DNA from: Thermacetogenium sp. UBA4966
Lineage (GTDB): Bacteria > Bacillota > DSM-12270 > Thermacetogeniales > Thermacetogeniaceae
Assembly (NCBI GenBank): GCA_002397275.1
Contig: DHAA01000107.1
Coordinates: 1-22,588, forward strand
Length of the DNA stretch: 22,588 nucleotides
Reading direction: 5' to 3'
Part shown: one piece after another, positions 1 to 8,240 of the stretch
Layout: the number at the start of each line of letters is the position of its first letter
Position numbering within the stretch: the first letter of the stretch is position 1
Notes under the pieces: model-generated
Seen by the model: the letters and a program-made list of their open reading frames with translations, nothing else
Database searches by the model: none
Told to the model about the DNA's origin: nothing
Made by a program: the position numbers and the translations under genes

Positions 1-1
1 T

Positions 2-61
2 TTTCATGAAATACAGAAATATAGAAATGATTTCTACAAAAATCCAAATAAAAATAAATGA
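2..61 (+). CDS. Possible 3' end of an upstream gene (partial)
   Basis: An open frame runs from the window edge to a TGA at 59-61 and encodes 19 Lys/Asn/Tyr-rich residues (starts FHEIQKYRND). A good terminator follows 32 bases later, which is the main reason to believe a gene ends here. The stretch is very AT-rich, like the sigma factor gene downstream and unlike mfd. It is too short to assign a family and could be non-coding. Confidence 0.3.
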   Translation, partial: FHEIQKYRNDFYKNPNKNK

Positions 62-93
62 ACAAAATACCATTTTTGATAAAGAAAAAATAT

Positions 94-127
94 ACTAAAC
101 AGGTTTTTCACCTGCTTAGTTATTTTT
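94..127. terminator. Bidirectional rho-independent terminator
   Basis: Arms at 94-104 and 110-120 (ACTAAACAGGT / ACCTGCTTAGT) pair over 11 bp with one A/C mismatch around a 5-base TTTTC loop. A-rich sequence (85-93) precedes and TATTTTT (121-127) follows, so it could terminate transcription in both directions. It separates whatever lies upstream from the sigma factor gene. Confidence 0.75.
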
Positions 128-187
128 ATCACAAAACCGCTCCCTTTTAAGTATGTTCAGCAGGCTTAAATACGGAGGTATCAATAT

Positions 188-691
188 ATGACGGGAGCCG
201 CATTAAAAAAGCTTGAGCAATTATATTGTGAAAACAGAGAGTTAATGTTATATGTAGCCAACCAAATTTTTCATGACCCCTATCTTGCGGAAGACGCTGT
301 TCAACAAGCTTTCCAAAGGATCATTCTATATGGCCCGGAAAAGGTGAATGTTAACAGAGCTCGAAACTTATTGGTAACAATCGTGAGAAATACTGCATAC
401 GATATTCTCCATAAAACCAATAAGGAGTTAATCGACATCAATAATTGTTTTCAGGAATATGATAGTTTCAGTGTTCAAGAATATGTTGAAGAAAAATATG
501 ACGAATCCAAAATAAAACTTCATAGAATTTTAAAGTCCCTTCCGGAAATCTACAAAACAACGATTTATCTATTTTATTTTGAGGAGATGTCCATAAAAGA
601 AATCGCCGTGCTAACAAATGCATCGGAAAGCAATGTGAAAAAACGTTTGCAAAGAGCGAGACAACAAATTTTTATTAAATTTAAGAATTAA
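188..691 (+). CDS. ECF-type RNA polymerase sigma factor
   Basis: Predicted alternative sigma-70-family factor of 167 residues that would redirect RNA polymerase to specific promoters. Region 2 lies at about residues 10-80 (DPYLAEDAVQQAF, then RARNLLVTIVRNTAYDIL, which fits the -10-binding helix). Region 4 lies at about 108-165, with the helix-turn-helix EEMSIKEIAVLTNASESNVK followed by RLQRARQQ. The length is typical for ECF factors. The ATG at 188 follows GGAGG at 174-178. No anti-sigma gene follows on the same strand, so its control is not visible here; a partner could lie to the left of the window. The gene is conspicuously AT-rich (AAA, ATT, TTA codons) next to GC-richer mfd, which suggests acquisition by transfer. 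The family call is solid; the regulon is unknown. Confidence 0.88.
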   Translation: MTGAALKKLEQLYCENRELMLYVANQIFHDPYLAEDAVQQAFQRIILYGPEKVNVNRARNLLVTIVRNTAYDILHKTNKELIDINNCFQEYDSFSVQEYVEEKYDESKIKLHRILKSLPEIYKTTIYLFYFEEMSIKEIAVLTNASESNVKKRLQRARQQIFIKFKN

Positions 692-937
692 GTGTCACCT
701 TTCTGTTTGTATAAATATAAGGATAAAAACTGCCGGAAACGAGGTAGTTCCGAAAGGCGGCGATCCACTTACCTACTCGACGGGCGGCGGCTATAGCGAT
801 CTTGGATCTTGCCTGAGGTGATGTAGAAAAGCGTCATTTCGGATATAATGGTTACAGATATGATACGTATGACAGACCCGGGGGGCTCTTAGCGAGTCCT
901 GCCTCATTTTGTATTGGTCCGAAAAAGGTGGTTCGAT
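692..937. other. Unexplained gap between sigma factor gene and mfd
   Basis: This stretch has GC-rich blocks. A stem with arms CGAG(g)TAG and CTACTCG pairs roughly 741-748 with 774-780. One forward frame (about 731-817) reads AGNEVVPKGGDPLTYSTGGG before a stop, and another (about 836-900) reads FGYNGYRYDTYDRPGG. Both have low-complexity, Gly/Tyr-rich character, as in a decayed surface protein. TATAAT occurs at 844-849 without a convincing -35 box. I recognise no riboswitch class. It may be a degraded coding relic plus the mfd leader. Confidence 0.3.
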
Positions 938-3900
938 ATGCGCAACCTGCTTCAAAAAATACCGGGATACAGGGATGCCTTCCAGGCTCTGCAAGAGAAA
1001 GAATTCCCCATGCTGCTTTCAGGGCTGGCGGGTTCAGCCAAGGCTTTAACCGCGGCCTCCCTCTTCTATGACGGGATGTTTAAAGGCGCCTTGCTGGTAA
1101 TTGTCCCCGGGTATGACCAGGTGAATGAATGGGCCGCGGACATGGAACAGTTGATGCCCGAGCGGCAGGTATTGATATTCGATCCGGCAGAATCCCTGCC
1201 TTTTGAAGTGATGGCAGCCAGCCGTGAACCCGCGGCCAGGCGCCTGCAGACACTGGCTTCGCTGCGGGGAGAGGGTGAGAAGGCGGTGGTGCTTGTCTCT
1301 GTGGAGGCCCTGCTGCCTAAGCTCGTTCCCCCGGCACAGTGGGAGCGGGCGGCCGTTTCTCTTCAGGTTGGACGGGAGACAGATTATGATCATCTGGCAA
1401 GGCGCCTGGTTTTGGCAGGTTACGAACGCTTGCCAACTGTTTCCGGGCCGGGGCAGTTTGCGGTGCGCGGGGATGTGGTGGATATCTATCCCTTTTCCGG
1501 TTCCCCTGTTCGACTGGAGTTCTGGGGGGATGAGATCACTTCCATCAGGAGGCTTGATCCGGAGACGCAGCGCTCGCAGAAGAGCCTGAATATGATCAAA
1601 ATTTGGCCGGCACGGGAGTTTATCTATGATCCGCAGCTTGCCGCCCCTGCTCGAGAGCGTATTGACGCCGCTTACCGGCAAAGACGGGAGATGCTGAAAG
1701 GGAGCAGGAACGCCTGTGCGCGCCTCCAGCAGCGGGCGAACAGGTTTCTGGAGATGGCAGGGGAGGGAACAGGCGGTTCCTCAAGCTTGGTGCAGCCCTA
1801 TTTTTATCCGGAGCAGGCCTCCCTCCTGGACTACTTGCCCCCGGATTCTCTGGTGCTGCTGGAAGAGCCGGCGCGCTTTCCGGAACAGTGCCGGGCGCGC
1901 ACCGCGCTGCTGGAGTCGGACTACAGGCGCTTTTTTCAGGAGGGAAACTCATTCACTCCATGGCAGAAATATTATTTTGACGATGAGCAGCTGCTGCCCC
2001 AGCTGACGGGTTTTCCCTTAATCTGTTTTTCCAGGTTGTTGACCGGAGTTTACGCTCTTCAGCCGCGCTCCCGGTTCAGCTTTACGACTAAGGAGATGCA
2101 GCCTTTCCTGGGAAGGCCGGATCTCCTCGCCAGAGAGCTAAAGGAATGGCTGCTCAAGAAAACGACGATTCTTCTGCTAACCCGTACGGAAGCCAATTTG
2201 AAACACCTGGAAAGGGAATTGAGGGATCTGGAGCTCTCTTTTCTGGCGGCGGAACAGTGGCCGCGCCGTCTGAAGGAGGGGCATTTGCAGGTAGGCATAG
2301 GTTTGCTGAAGCGCGGTTTTGAAATTCCGGGGGCCCTGGCCGTGGTCACTGCGGAGGAGCTTTATGCCGGCAAGCGCAGAGCAAGGGTTGATCGAAAAAT
2401 CGCGGCGGTTGATCAGCTTCCGGATCTCAGTCCGGGTGATTTTGTGGTGCATGTCCACCACGGGATCGGACGTTTTCTGGGGGTCTGTGAGAAGGAAACC
2501 GACAAGATCAAGCGGGATTATCTGGAAATCGCCTATGCCGGGGGAGCCAGGCTTTTTGTGCCTGTGGACCAGGTGGACCAGGTTCAGAAGTATACAGGCC
2601 CCGAAGGGTCCGTACCGCGTCTTTCCCGCATGGGAGGGGGCGATTGGACGCGCCTCAAGCAACGTGTTAAAAAACGCGTCCGGGAGCTGGCTCAAGACCT
2701 GCTGGCGCTCTATACGCGGCGCAGCCGTGCGCAGGGTTATGCCTTTTCTTCCGATACTGTCTGGCAGCGGGAGTTTGAAGAGCAGTTCCCCTTTGAGGAG
2801 ACCCCGGATCAGGAGCAGGCGATCCTTGATGTGAAGGCAGATATGGAGCAGAAGCGCCCCATGGACCGCCTTATCTGCGGGGACGTAGGCTTCGGCAAGA
2901 CCGAGGTGGCTATCCGCGCCGCTTTCAAGGCTGTGCAGGACGGTAAACAGGTGGCGGTCCTGGTACCCACAACAGTCCTTGCCAACCAGCATTATCTCAC
3001 CTTCAGGGAGCGCTTTGCACACTATCCTGTGCAGGTGGAGATGTTGAGCAGGTTTCGCACCCCTGCGGAACAAAAGAAAATCCTTGCCGATCTGAAAAAG
3101 GGCTTGGTCGATGTGATTATCGCCACCCACAGGCTTTTGTCCGCAGATGTGTACTTTAAGGATTTAGGGCTGCTGGTTATCGATGAGGAACAGCGCTTTG
3201 GGGTGAGCCATAAAGAAAAGATCAAAATGCTGAAAGCCAATGTGGATGTGATCGCCATGACCGCTACTCCCATTCCGCGCACCCTGCAGATGTCTCTGGG
3301 GGGCGTGCGCGATCTTAGCCTGATAGAGACCCCTCCTGAGGACCGCCTTCCGGTACAGACCTATGTGCTGGAATATGATCCCCAGCTGGTGCGCGATGCC
3401 ATTTTGAGAGAGATCCGGCGCGGGGGCCAGGTTTTCTATGTACACAACCGGGTAGAGAGCATCGCCTCCGCTGCGTACTATCTGCAGGGCCTGGCGCCTG
3501 AGGCTGCTTTTCGCGTTGCTCACGGGCAGATGAAGGAGGATGAGCTGGAGCAGGTGATGTGGGAGTTCCTCAACCGCAAGTTTGATGTTTTGGTCTGCAC
3601 CACGATCATTGAAAGCGGGCTGGACTTTCCCAACGTCAACACCCTGATCGTAGAGAATGCCGACTGGTTTGGGCTGGCCCAGCTCTATCAGCTGCGCGGC
3701 CGGGTCGGACGCTCCAACCGCCGTGCCTATGCGTATTTTACCTTTACAAGAGAGAAGGTCCTCACGGAACAGGCGGAGAAGAGGCTGCGTGCTCTGCAGG
3801 AGTTTACCGAGTTTGGGTCCGGCTTTAAACTGGCTATGCGTGATCTGGAGATAAGGGGAGCGGGCAATGTTCTGGGGGCCGAGCAACATGGCCATATGGC

Positions 3901-4423
3901 TGCCGTAGGTTTTGATCTCTATAACAGGATGCTTCTGGATACCGTAAATGACCTCAAAGGGGAAAAGCCGCCTGAAGAGAAGGCGGAGGCGCCTCTTCTT
4001 GACCTGCGGGTAGATTCCTTCATTCCGGATGCTTATATCAGAGACGGAAGGCAGAAGGTGGATATCTACCGGCGTCTTTCCCTGGCCGACGGCTTGCAGG
4101 AAGTTAATGAACTGGCCGGAGAGGTGCGCGACCGTTTCGGCCAAATGCCGGCGCCGGTTATTCATCTCTTTGCTTTGGCCTCTATCAAAGCGAGGGCGGC
4201 TGAACTGCATATCCGGGAGGCGAGGCATACCGGAAACACTCTGGTCATGCAGTTTGAGGGAGAGAATGCGCCGACGGGAGAGCAGCTGGCACAGTGGAGC
4301 AGTGTCTTCGGTAAGCGTCTCGCTTTTTCCGCGGTAGGAGGGCTGCAGATCCGGGTGAATACCAGAGCCCTGCCGGCGGAGGAACTGATAGTGATGCTCA
4401 AGAAAGCCCTGCTGCCGGAGTGA
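938..4423 (+). CDS. mfd: Transcription-repair coupling factor Mfd
   Basis: ATP-dependent translocase that removes stalled RNA polymerase from lesions and recruits UvrA for nucleotide excision repair in the cytoplasm. It has 1161 residues, full length for the family. In order: UvrB-like N-terminal module (to about 350), the CarD-like RNA polymerase interaction domain from about 497 (LSPGDFVVHVHHGIGRFLGV), and the RecG-like helicase. The helicase shows Walker A GDVGFGKT at 648-655, DEEQ at 749-752, TATPIPRTL, and QLYQLRGRVGRS as motif VI. The C-terminal TRCF domain contains VDIYRRL. I chose the ATG at 938, 6 bases after AAAGGTGG; a TTG at 914 would add 8 residues but has no ribosome binding site. 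The neighbours (foldase, spoVT, yabM, yabN) reproduce the usual Firmicutes order. Confidence 0.97.
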   Translation: MRNLLQKIPGYRDAFQALQEKEFPMLLSGLAGSAKALTAASLFYDGMFKGALLVIVPGYDQVNEWAADMEQLMPERQVLIFDPAESLPFEVMAASREPAARRLQTLASLRGEGEKAVVLVSVEALLPKLVPPAQWERAAVSLQVGRETDYDHLARRLVLAGYERLPTVSGPGQFAVRGDVVDIYPFSGSPVRLEFWGDEITSIRRLDPETQRSQKSLNMIKIWPAREFIYDPQLAAPARERIDAAYRQRREMLKGSRNACARLQQRANRFLEMAGEGTGGSSSLVQPYFYPEQASLLDYLPPDSLVLLEEPARFPEQCRARTALLESDYRRFFQEGNSFTPWQKYYFDDEQLLPQLTGFPLICFSRLLTGVYALQPRSRFSFTTKEMQPFLGRPDLLARELKEWLLKKTTILLLTRTEANLKHLERELRDLELSFLAAEQWPRRLKEGHLQVGIGLLKRGFEIPGALAVVTAEELYAGKRRARVDRKIAAVDQLPDLSPGDFVVHVHHGIGRFLGVCEKETDKIKRDYLEIAYAGGARLFVPVDQVDQVQKYTGPEGSVPRLSRMGGGDWTRLKQRVKKRVRELAQDLLALYTRRSRAQGYAFSSDTVWQREFEEQFPFEETPDQEQAILDVKADMEQKRPMDRLICGDVGFGKTEVAIRAAFKAVQDGKQVAVLVPTTVLANQHYLTFRERFAHYPVQVEMLSRFRTPAEQKKILADLKKGLVDVIIATHRLLSADVYFKDLGLLVIDEEQRFGVSHKEKIKMLKANVDVIAMTATPIPRTLQMSLGGVRDLSLIETPPEDRLPVQTYVLEYDPQLVRDAILREIRRGGQVFYVHNRVESIASAAYYLQGLAPEAAFRVAHGQMKEDELEQVMWEFLNRKFDVLVCTTIIESGLDFPNVNTLIVENADWFGLAQLYQLRGRVGRSNRRAYAYFTFTREKVLTEQAEKRLRALQEFTEFGSGFKLAMRDLEIRGAGNVLGAEQHGHMAAVGFDLYNRMLLDTVNDLKGEKPPEEKAEAPLLDLRVDSFIPDAYIRDGRQKVDIYRRLSLADGLQEVNELAGEVRDRFGQMPAPVIHLFALASIKARAAELHIREARHTGNTLVMQFEGENAPTGEQLAQWSSVFGKRLAFSAVGGLQIRVNTRALPAEELIVMLKKALLPE

Positions 4424-4762
4424 GGAGTGGTTAGTCGTTGGTAAAAGGGATAGATCAGCAGAAGCGGCCCTGTTGCAAAGCCAAGATGGCTGTCCAAACT
4501 TCTCACATCCAGTCATAATAGGGACAAGCGGAATACACCGGCCAGGAGATCGCCTCTGAACAGAGGATACCCTGGAAGTTATGCTACTTTCATTTATCTG
4601 ATGTTGAAGTGCAGCTTCATGGGTGTCCACCCTGAAAACAAAACTGCTCAGGTATCGCGAATCTGTTAACCCGAGCAGGATGATTTGCCCGCGGCGGCGA
4701 AGTTTATAAGGATAAGCATTGCGCTCAATCCGGTTACATAGTTCGGGAAGGGGGAATTTTTT
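4424..4762. other. Intergenic region with dispersed-repeat copy and hairpin
   Basis: This 339-base gap has no credible gene. It starts with a repeat copy at 4427-4460, directly after the mfd stop. A motif tccagtcataa at 4508-4518 recurs at 18098-18108. A hairpin at 4644-4678 pairs CTGCTC(a)GGT with ACC(c)GAGCAG around a 15-base loop. It lacks a U-tract, so it is not an obvious terminator and may be a leader structure of the foldase mRNA. The ribosome binding site of the foldase gene (AAGGGGGAA) closes the region. Confidence 0.5.
4427..4460 (+). repeat. Dispersed intergenic repeat, copy 1
   Basis: It contains ggttagtcgttgg (4429-4441), identical to part of copy 3 at 18012-18024, followed by aaaagggatagatcagc (4443-4459). 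That second part resembles aaagggatagagcagc next to the inverted copy at 11264-11306. It begins only a few bases after the mfd stop codon. Confidence 0.6.
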
Positions 4763-5761
4763 TTGAATCCGGCAACAGATTTGGTGAAAAAGCGTTTTAA
4801 GTACCTGCCCCAAATTTTAGTATTCATTCTTATAATTGCCGCAGGGTGTCTTTGGGTGTGGCGGGTATGCGACGGTGACTGGGTGGTTCAGGTTAACGGA
4901 TACAAGGTTTCCGAAAAAGATTTTGAGCAGGAAACCGCTCGCCTGCAGGCAACAAGAGAATCCCAGGGAGTGAGTTTTGAAGGGGACGAGGGTGAGAAGC
5001 AACTGAATGAGCTGCGGCAGACGGCCTTAGGGCAGCTGGAGGATCGCGCCCTAGTATACCAGGCTGCCAAACAGCTAGGGCTCAAGGTGGAAAAAGCAAA
5101 AGTGGAAGAGCAGATTGTGAAGTATCAGCAGCAGGCAGGCGGGGCTGATAATTTCAAAAATCTGCTTAAGGGACAGGGAATGACGGAAGAGGAATATAAG
5201 GCAAAATTGGAAGAGGATATGCTGATACAGCAGTTGGTGGAGCGCGCAACCGGCAATGTTATGGTTGGTGATAAGGAGATGCGGGAGTCCTACGAGGAAC
5301 TCAAAGGATTTTTAGTATTCCCCGAGCGCGTCAAAGTAGGGCATATTCTGGTCAAGACTGAAGAGGAAGCGCAGGAGATCATCGCCGAATTAAAAAATGG
5401 GGCTGATTTCCAGGAACTTGCTGTAAAAAAATCGCAGGACGCTTCGGTGGCACAGAATAAGGGGATCATTGATAACGTCAGCAAGGACTCGTCGTTTGCA
5501 GAGGAATTCAAAGAGGAGGCTTTTCGCCTTGCCCCCGGCGAGTTCAGCCAAAAGCCGGTGAAGACCGAGTTCGGCTACCATGTGCTCCGCTGTTTTGAGA
5601 AAAAAGAGGCCGGACAGGCAAGTTATGAAGAGGTGAAGGATTGGCTGCAGCAGCAGCTGCTTTACCAAAAGAAACAGGAGAGGTTCTCAAACTACATAGC
5701 GGAACTGCGTCAAGCCGGGCGTATAATGTACCATCCAAAAAAGCACTTGCTGCCAGTTTGA
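4763..5761 (+). CDS. PpiC-type peptidyl-prolyl isomerase, PrsA/SurA-like foldase
   Basis: Probable extracytoplasmic peptidyl-prolyl cis-trans isomerase that helps secreted proteins fold outside the membrane. It has 332 residues. A hydrophobic segment at about 14-32 is followed by a SurA/PrsA-type N-terminal chaperone region (VNGYKVSEKDFEQETARLQ) and then a parvulin domain at about 187-281 (VKVGHILVKTEEEAQEI, GADFQELAVKKSQD, FGYHVLRCFEKKE). IIAAGC could be a lipobox, but the cysteine is followed by more hydrophobic residues (LWVW), so an uncleaved membrane anchor is equally likely. The start is TTG at 4763, behind GGAAGGGGGAA. A foldase at this position between mfd and spoVT is common in clostridia. 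The domain call is sure; the name PrsA is by analogy. Confidence 0.9.
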   Translation: MNPATDLVKKRFKYLPQILVFILIIAAGCLWVWRVCDGDWVVQVNGYKVSEKDFEQETARLQATRESQGVSFEGDEGEKQLNELRQTALGQLEDRALVYQAAKQLGLKVEKAKVEEQIVKYQQQAGGADNFKNLLKGQGMTEEEYKAKLEEDMLIQQLVERATGNVMVGDKEMRESYEELKGFLVFPERVKVGHILVKTEEEAQEIIAELKNGADFQELAVKKSQDASVAQNKGIIDNVSKDSSFAEEFKEEAFRLAPGEFSQKPVKTEFGYHVLRCFEKKEAGQASYEEVKDWLQQQLLYQKKQERFSNYIAELRQAGRIMYHPKKHLLPV

Positions 5762-5802
5762 GACGGTAAAGGTTAAATTTATTATCTTAAGCATGGAAAT
5801 AA

Positions 5803-5833
5803 TGAATAAATCCCCCTAATTGGTTATATACTA
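5803..5833 (+). promoter_or_regulatory. Sigma-G-like promoter of spoVT
   Basis: TGAATA at 5803-5808 and TATACTA at 5827-5833 are 18 bases apart. This fits the Bacillus subtilis sigma-G pattern (-35 like TGAATA, -10 like CATACTA), with one change in the first -10 base. spoVT of B. subtilis is known to be transcribed by sigma-G, so position and identity agree. The match was made by eye. Confidence 0.65.
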
Positions 5834-5874
5834 TTCCTGAAGATTCTTATCTTGGAATGAAGGGGGGATAAAAC

Positions 5875-6438
5875 TTGAAGGCTACAGGTATCGTACGACG
5901 CATTGATGATCTAGGCCGTGTTGTAATTCCCAAGGAGATCCGCCGGACCCTACGGATTCGGGAGGGTGATCCCCTCGAGATCTTTGTGGACCGGGAAGGA
6001 GAGGTCATCCTTAAGAAATACTCACCCATCAATGAGCTGGGTAATTTTGCAAAGGAATATGCCGACTCCCTGCACGAGGCAATCGGGCACATCGCATGTA
6101 TCGCTGATCGCGACAACATCATTGCCGTAGCAGGCGCCCCGAAAAAGGAGTTTCTCGATAAAACTATTGGCCCGGCGGTAGAACAGGTAATGGAGGAGCG
6201 CAAACCTACCATGGTTTCCAAAGGCGGCGAGCATCCGGTTCGTAATATCTGCATGACCGATGATGAGGAAGAGGAATGCAAGTTTTCCAGCGAAGTGATC
6301 GCTCCCATTATTGCCGAGGGGGATCCTATCGGCGCTGTGATCCTTTGCTCAAAGGAGCCCAATGTGCGCATGGGAGAGCTGGAATTGAAGCTTGCCGAGA
6401 CCGCCGCAGGTTTCCTGGCGAAACAGATGGAACAATAA
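5875..6438 (+). CDS. spoVT: Stage V sporulation protein T
   Basis: Forespore transcription regulator that modulates sigma-G-dependent genes. It has 187 residues, close to the B. subtilis protein (178). The N-terminal AbrB-type swapped-hairpin DNA-binding domain (residues 1-50) is textbook: MKATGIVRRIDDLGRVVIPK, then EIRRTLRIREGDPLEIF. The C-terminal GAF-like domain (about 58-180) contains GHIACIADRDNIIAVAG and EVIAPIIAEGDPIGAVIL. The start is TTG at 5875 behind GAAGGGGGG. It is monocistronic by appearance, with a sigma-G-like promoter upstream and a GC-rich terminator downstream. Confidence 0.96.
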   Translation: MKATGIVRRIDDLGRVVIPKEIRRTLRIREGDPLEIFVDREGEVILKKYSPINELGNFAKEYADSLHEAIGHIACIADRDNIIAVAGAPKKEFLDKTIGPAVEQVMEERKPTMVSKGGEHPVRNICMTDDEEEECKFSSEVIAPIIAEGDPIGAVILCSKEPNVRMGELELKLAETAAGFLAKQMEQ

Positions 6439-6502
6439 TTTTTGAATATTATTAAAACTTCAGATGCAGTAAATAAGCGTATGGAAAACATGCGTCAAAA
6501 AG

Positions 6503-6528
6503 GGCGGCGGCGGCCGCCTGAATTTTTT
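6503..6528 (+). terminator. Terminator after spoVT
   Basis: Arms GGCGGC (6503-6508) and GCCGCC (6513-6518) pair around a 4-base GGCG loop, followed by tgaaTTTTTT. This is a compact intrinsic terminator 65 bases after the spoVT stop. Confidence 0.75.
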
Positions 6529-6582
6529 CTCGGATAATTCCTACGGTTAATTTTCCTTATTCCGGTATATTGCAGCCCCTTA

Positions 6583-6609
6583 TTTAGTATGCATTTAGTA
6601 TGCATTTAG
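6583..6609 (+). repeat. 11-bp tandem repeat upstream of spoVB-like gene
   Basis: tttagtatgca occurs twice in tandem (6583-6593, 6594-6604) with a partial third unit tttag. Each unit holds the palindrome ATGCAT. It lies 31 bases before the flippase start codon, where a promoter or operator would be expected; its role is unknown. Confidence 0.6.
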
Positions 6610-6639
6610 GGATAAGAGCAGGACAAACAGGGGGTAGCG

Positions 6640-8193
6640 ATGAAACCGGAATCTTTTTTGCGCGGCGCCGTTGTTCTCACGGTCGCCGGTATTGTGGTCA
6701 AACTTTTAGGGGCTGTCTACCGTATACCCTTTACCAGGATCGTGGGGAGCGAGGGGATTGGTCTTTATCAGATGGCTTATCCGGTTTACACGGCGCTCCT
6801 CGCCCTTTCCACAGCGGGCATTCCTGTCGCTCTTTCTTTCCTGGTGGCGGAAAAAAGCGCGGCCGGTGATCGGCAAGGCGCCCGGCAGGTTTTTGCTGTT
6901 TCCCTGATTTTTTTAGTTTTTTTAGGAGGATTTCTTGCCCTGGGGCTTTATCTTCTTTCCCCTTATCTGGCCGAGAGGGTGCTGGGGGACAGCAGGGCCT
7001 ATTACTCGCTGCTCGCGGTTTCTCCGGCGATATTTGTGATTTCCGTCGCCGCCGCTTTTCGCGGCTACTTTCAGGGCTGGAGAATGATGTGGCCGACGGC
7101 AATTTCCGAGGTGGTGGAACAGACGGTACGGGTGGGAACCGTGCTTCTGGCTGCGCAGGCTCTGATGCCCCGGGGGGTGGAGTTCGCGGCGGCAGGCGCG
7201 GCATCAGGCGCCTTTACCGGGGGGTGCGCGGGACTTGCTTTTCTGATCCTGGTTTTCCTGTGGTTTAAAAGGCAGAGAAGGCCTGTCGGAGGCCTGCGGC
7301 GTGAACGGCCTTTACGTTTTGACGGCCAGGCGACGCGCCATTTGAAACGCCTCGTCGCCTATGCCTTTCCAATTTCCGCGGGCTCTCTGGTGTTGCCTCT
7401 GACACAGGTTATCGATACGGTGATCATCCCCAACCGTCTTCAGGCGGCAGGCTATAGCATTCAAAGCGCAACCTCGCAGTTTGGGCAGCTTTCCGGAATG
7501 GCAGGAACCGTAGTCTATCTTCCCGCCGCCCTGACGGTTTCCATCGCTATGGCCCTGGTTCCTCACCTCGCCTCGGCAGTCTCCCGCAATGACCGCTCCG
7601 AGGTCAACCGCAGGGTGAGCACCGCTCTGCGCGTCACTTTTATCCTCTGCCTTCCGGCGGCGGCAGGCCTGATGCTGCTTGCCGCCCCGATTATGGAACT
7701 GCTTTTTGATGACGCCGGCGCCGGAGCGGTTACCGCCTGGCTGGCGCCCGCGGCTCTCTTCACCGGCCTCCAGCAGACAACGGCAGGCGCTCTGCAGGGG
7801 ATAGGAAACACCTGGCTGCCGGTGGTTAACCTCCTCGTCGGATGCTTAGTCAAAATCTTCTGCAATTATTATCTGACGGTGATTCCGGGATTCGGAATCA
7901 AGGGCGCCGCTCTGGGCAGCGCTCTCGGCTTTTTATTGGTTTTTTTGCTGAATTTGTTCTGCCTCACCCGCCTTACGGATTATCGTCCCCGCATAAGCCG
8001 CTTGATCCGGCCGCTGCTGGCTGTTACAATGATGGTTATAGTGATACCTGCCGTTTGCGGCGCCCTCGCTCCGCTGGGCAATCTGCCGGCGACAGGGCTG
8101 ACTATTCTCTGCGGCGCTTTTTGTTATTTCGCTGTTTTACTGGCGACAGGGGAGATCAGGGTCTATGAGATGCGTTATTTTTTCAGGAAATAG
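6640..8193 (+). CDS. SpoVB/YabM-family lipid flippase (MOP superfamily)
   Basis: Integral membrane protein of 517 residues in the polysaccharide-exporter/MurJ/SpoVB branch of the MATE-like superfamily, which flips lipid-linked sugar precursors across the membrane for peptidoglycan or spore cortex. The N-terminus is characteristic (FLRGAVVLTVAGIVVKLLGA, then YRIPFTRIVGSEGIGLYQMA), and about 12-14 hydrophobic segments run to the end. The ATG at 6640 follows GGGGGT. It sits between spoVT and the mazG homologue, exactly where B. subtilis has yabM, so it is most likely a YabM counterpart rather than SpoVB itself. The next gene begins 47 bases after its stop, so they are probably co-transcribed. 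Confidence 0.9.
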   Translation: MKPESFLRGAVVLTVAGIVVKLLGAVYRIPFTRIVGSEGIGLYQMAYPVYTALLALSTAGIPVALSFLVAEKSAAGDRQGARQVFAVSLIFLVFLGGFLALGLYLLSPYLAERVLGDSRAYYSLLAVSPAIFVISVAAAFRGYFQGWRMMWPTAISEVVEQTVRVGTVLLAAQALMPRGVEFAAAGAASGAFTGGCAGLAFLILVFLWFKRQRRPVGGLRRERPLRFDGQATRHLKRLVAYAFPISAGSLVLPLTQVIDTVIIPNRLQAAGYSIQSATSQFGQLSGMAGTVVYLPAALTVSIAMALVPHLASAVSRNDRSEVNRRVSTALRVTFILCLPAAAGLMLLAAPIMELLFDDAGAGAVTAWLAPAALFTGLQQTTAGALQGIGNTWLPVVNLLVGCLVKIFCNYYLTVIPGFGIKGAALGSALGFLLVFLLNLFCLTRLTDYRPRISRLIRPLLAVTMMVIVIPAVCGALAPLGNLPATGLTILCGAFCYFAVLLATGEIRVYEMRYFFRK

Positions 8194-8240
8194 GCGCGGA
8201 TCTCTTTGGCCGGTGGCGGTAATCAAAGGAGTTAATGGCA

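Noticed and set aside
692..937. Riboswitch upstream of mfd
   Set aside because: I tried to match the conserved cores of c-di-GMP, c-di-AMP, SAM, TPP, cobalamin, THF and guanidine classes by eye and none fits.
2177..4813. Long minus-strand open frames (317 and 549 codons) opposite mfd
   Set aside because: They are antisense shadows of a GC-rich, full-length mfd; they show no domains, no ribosome binding sites, and overlap each other.
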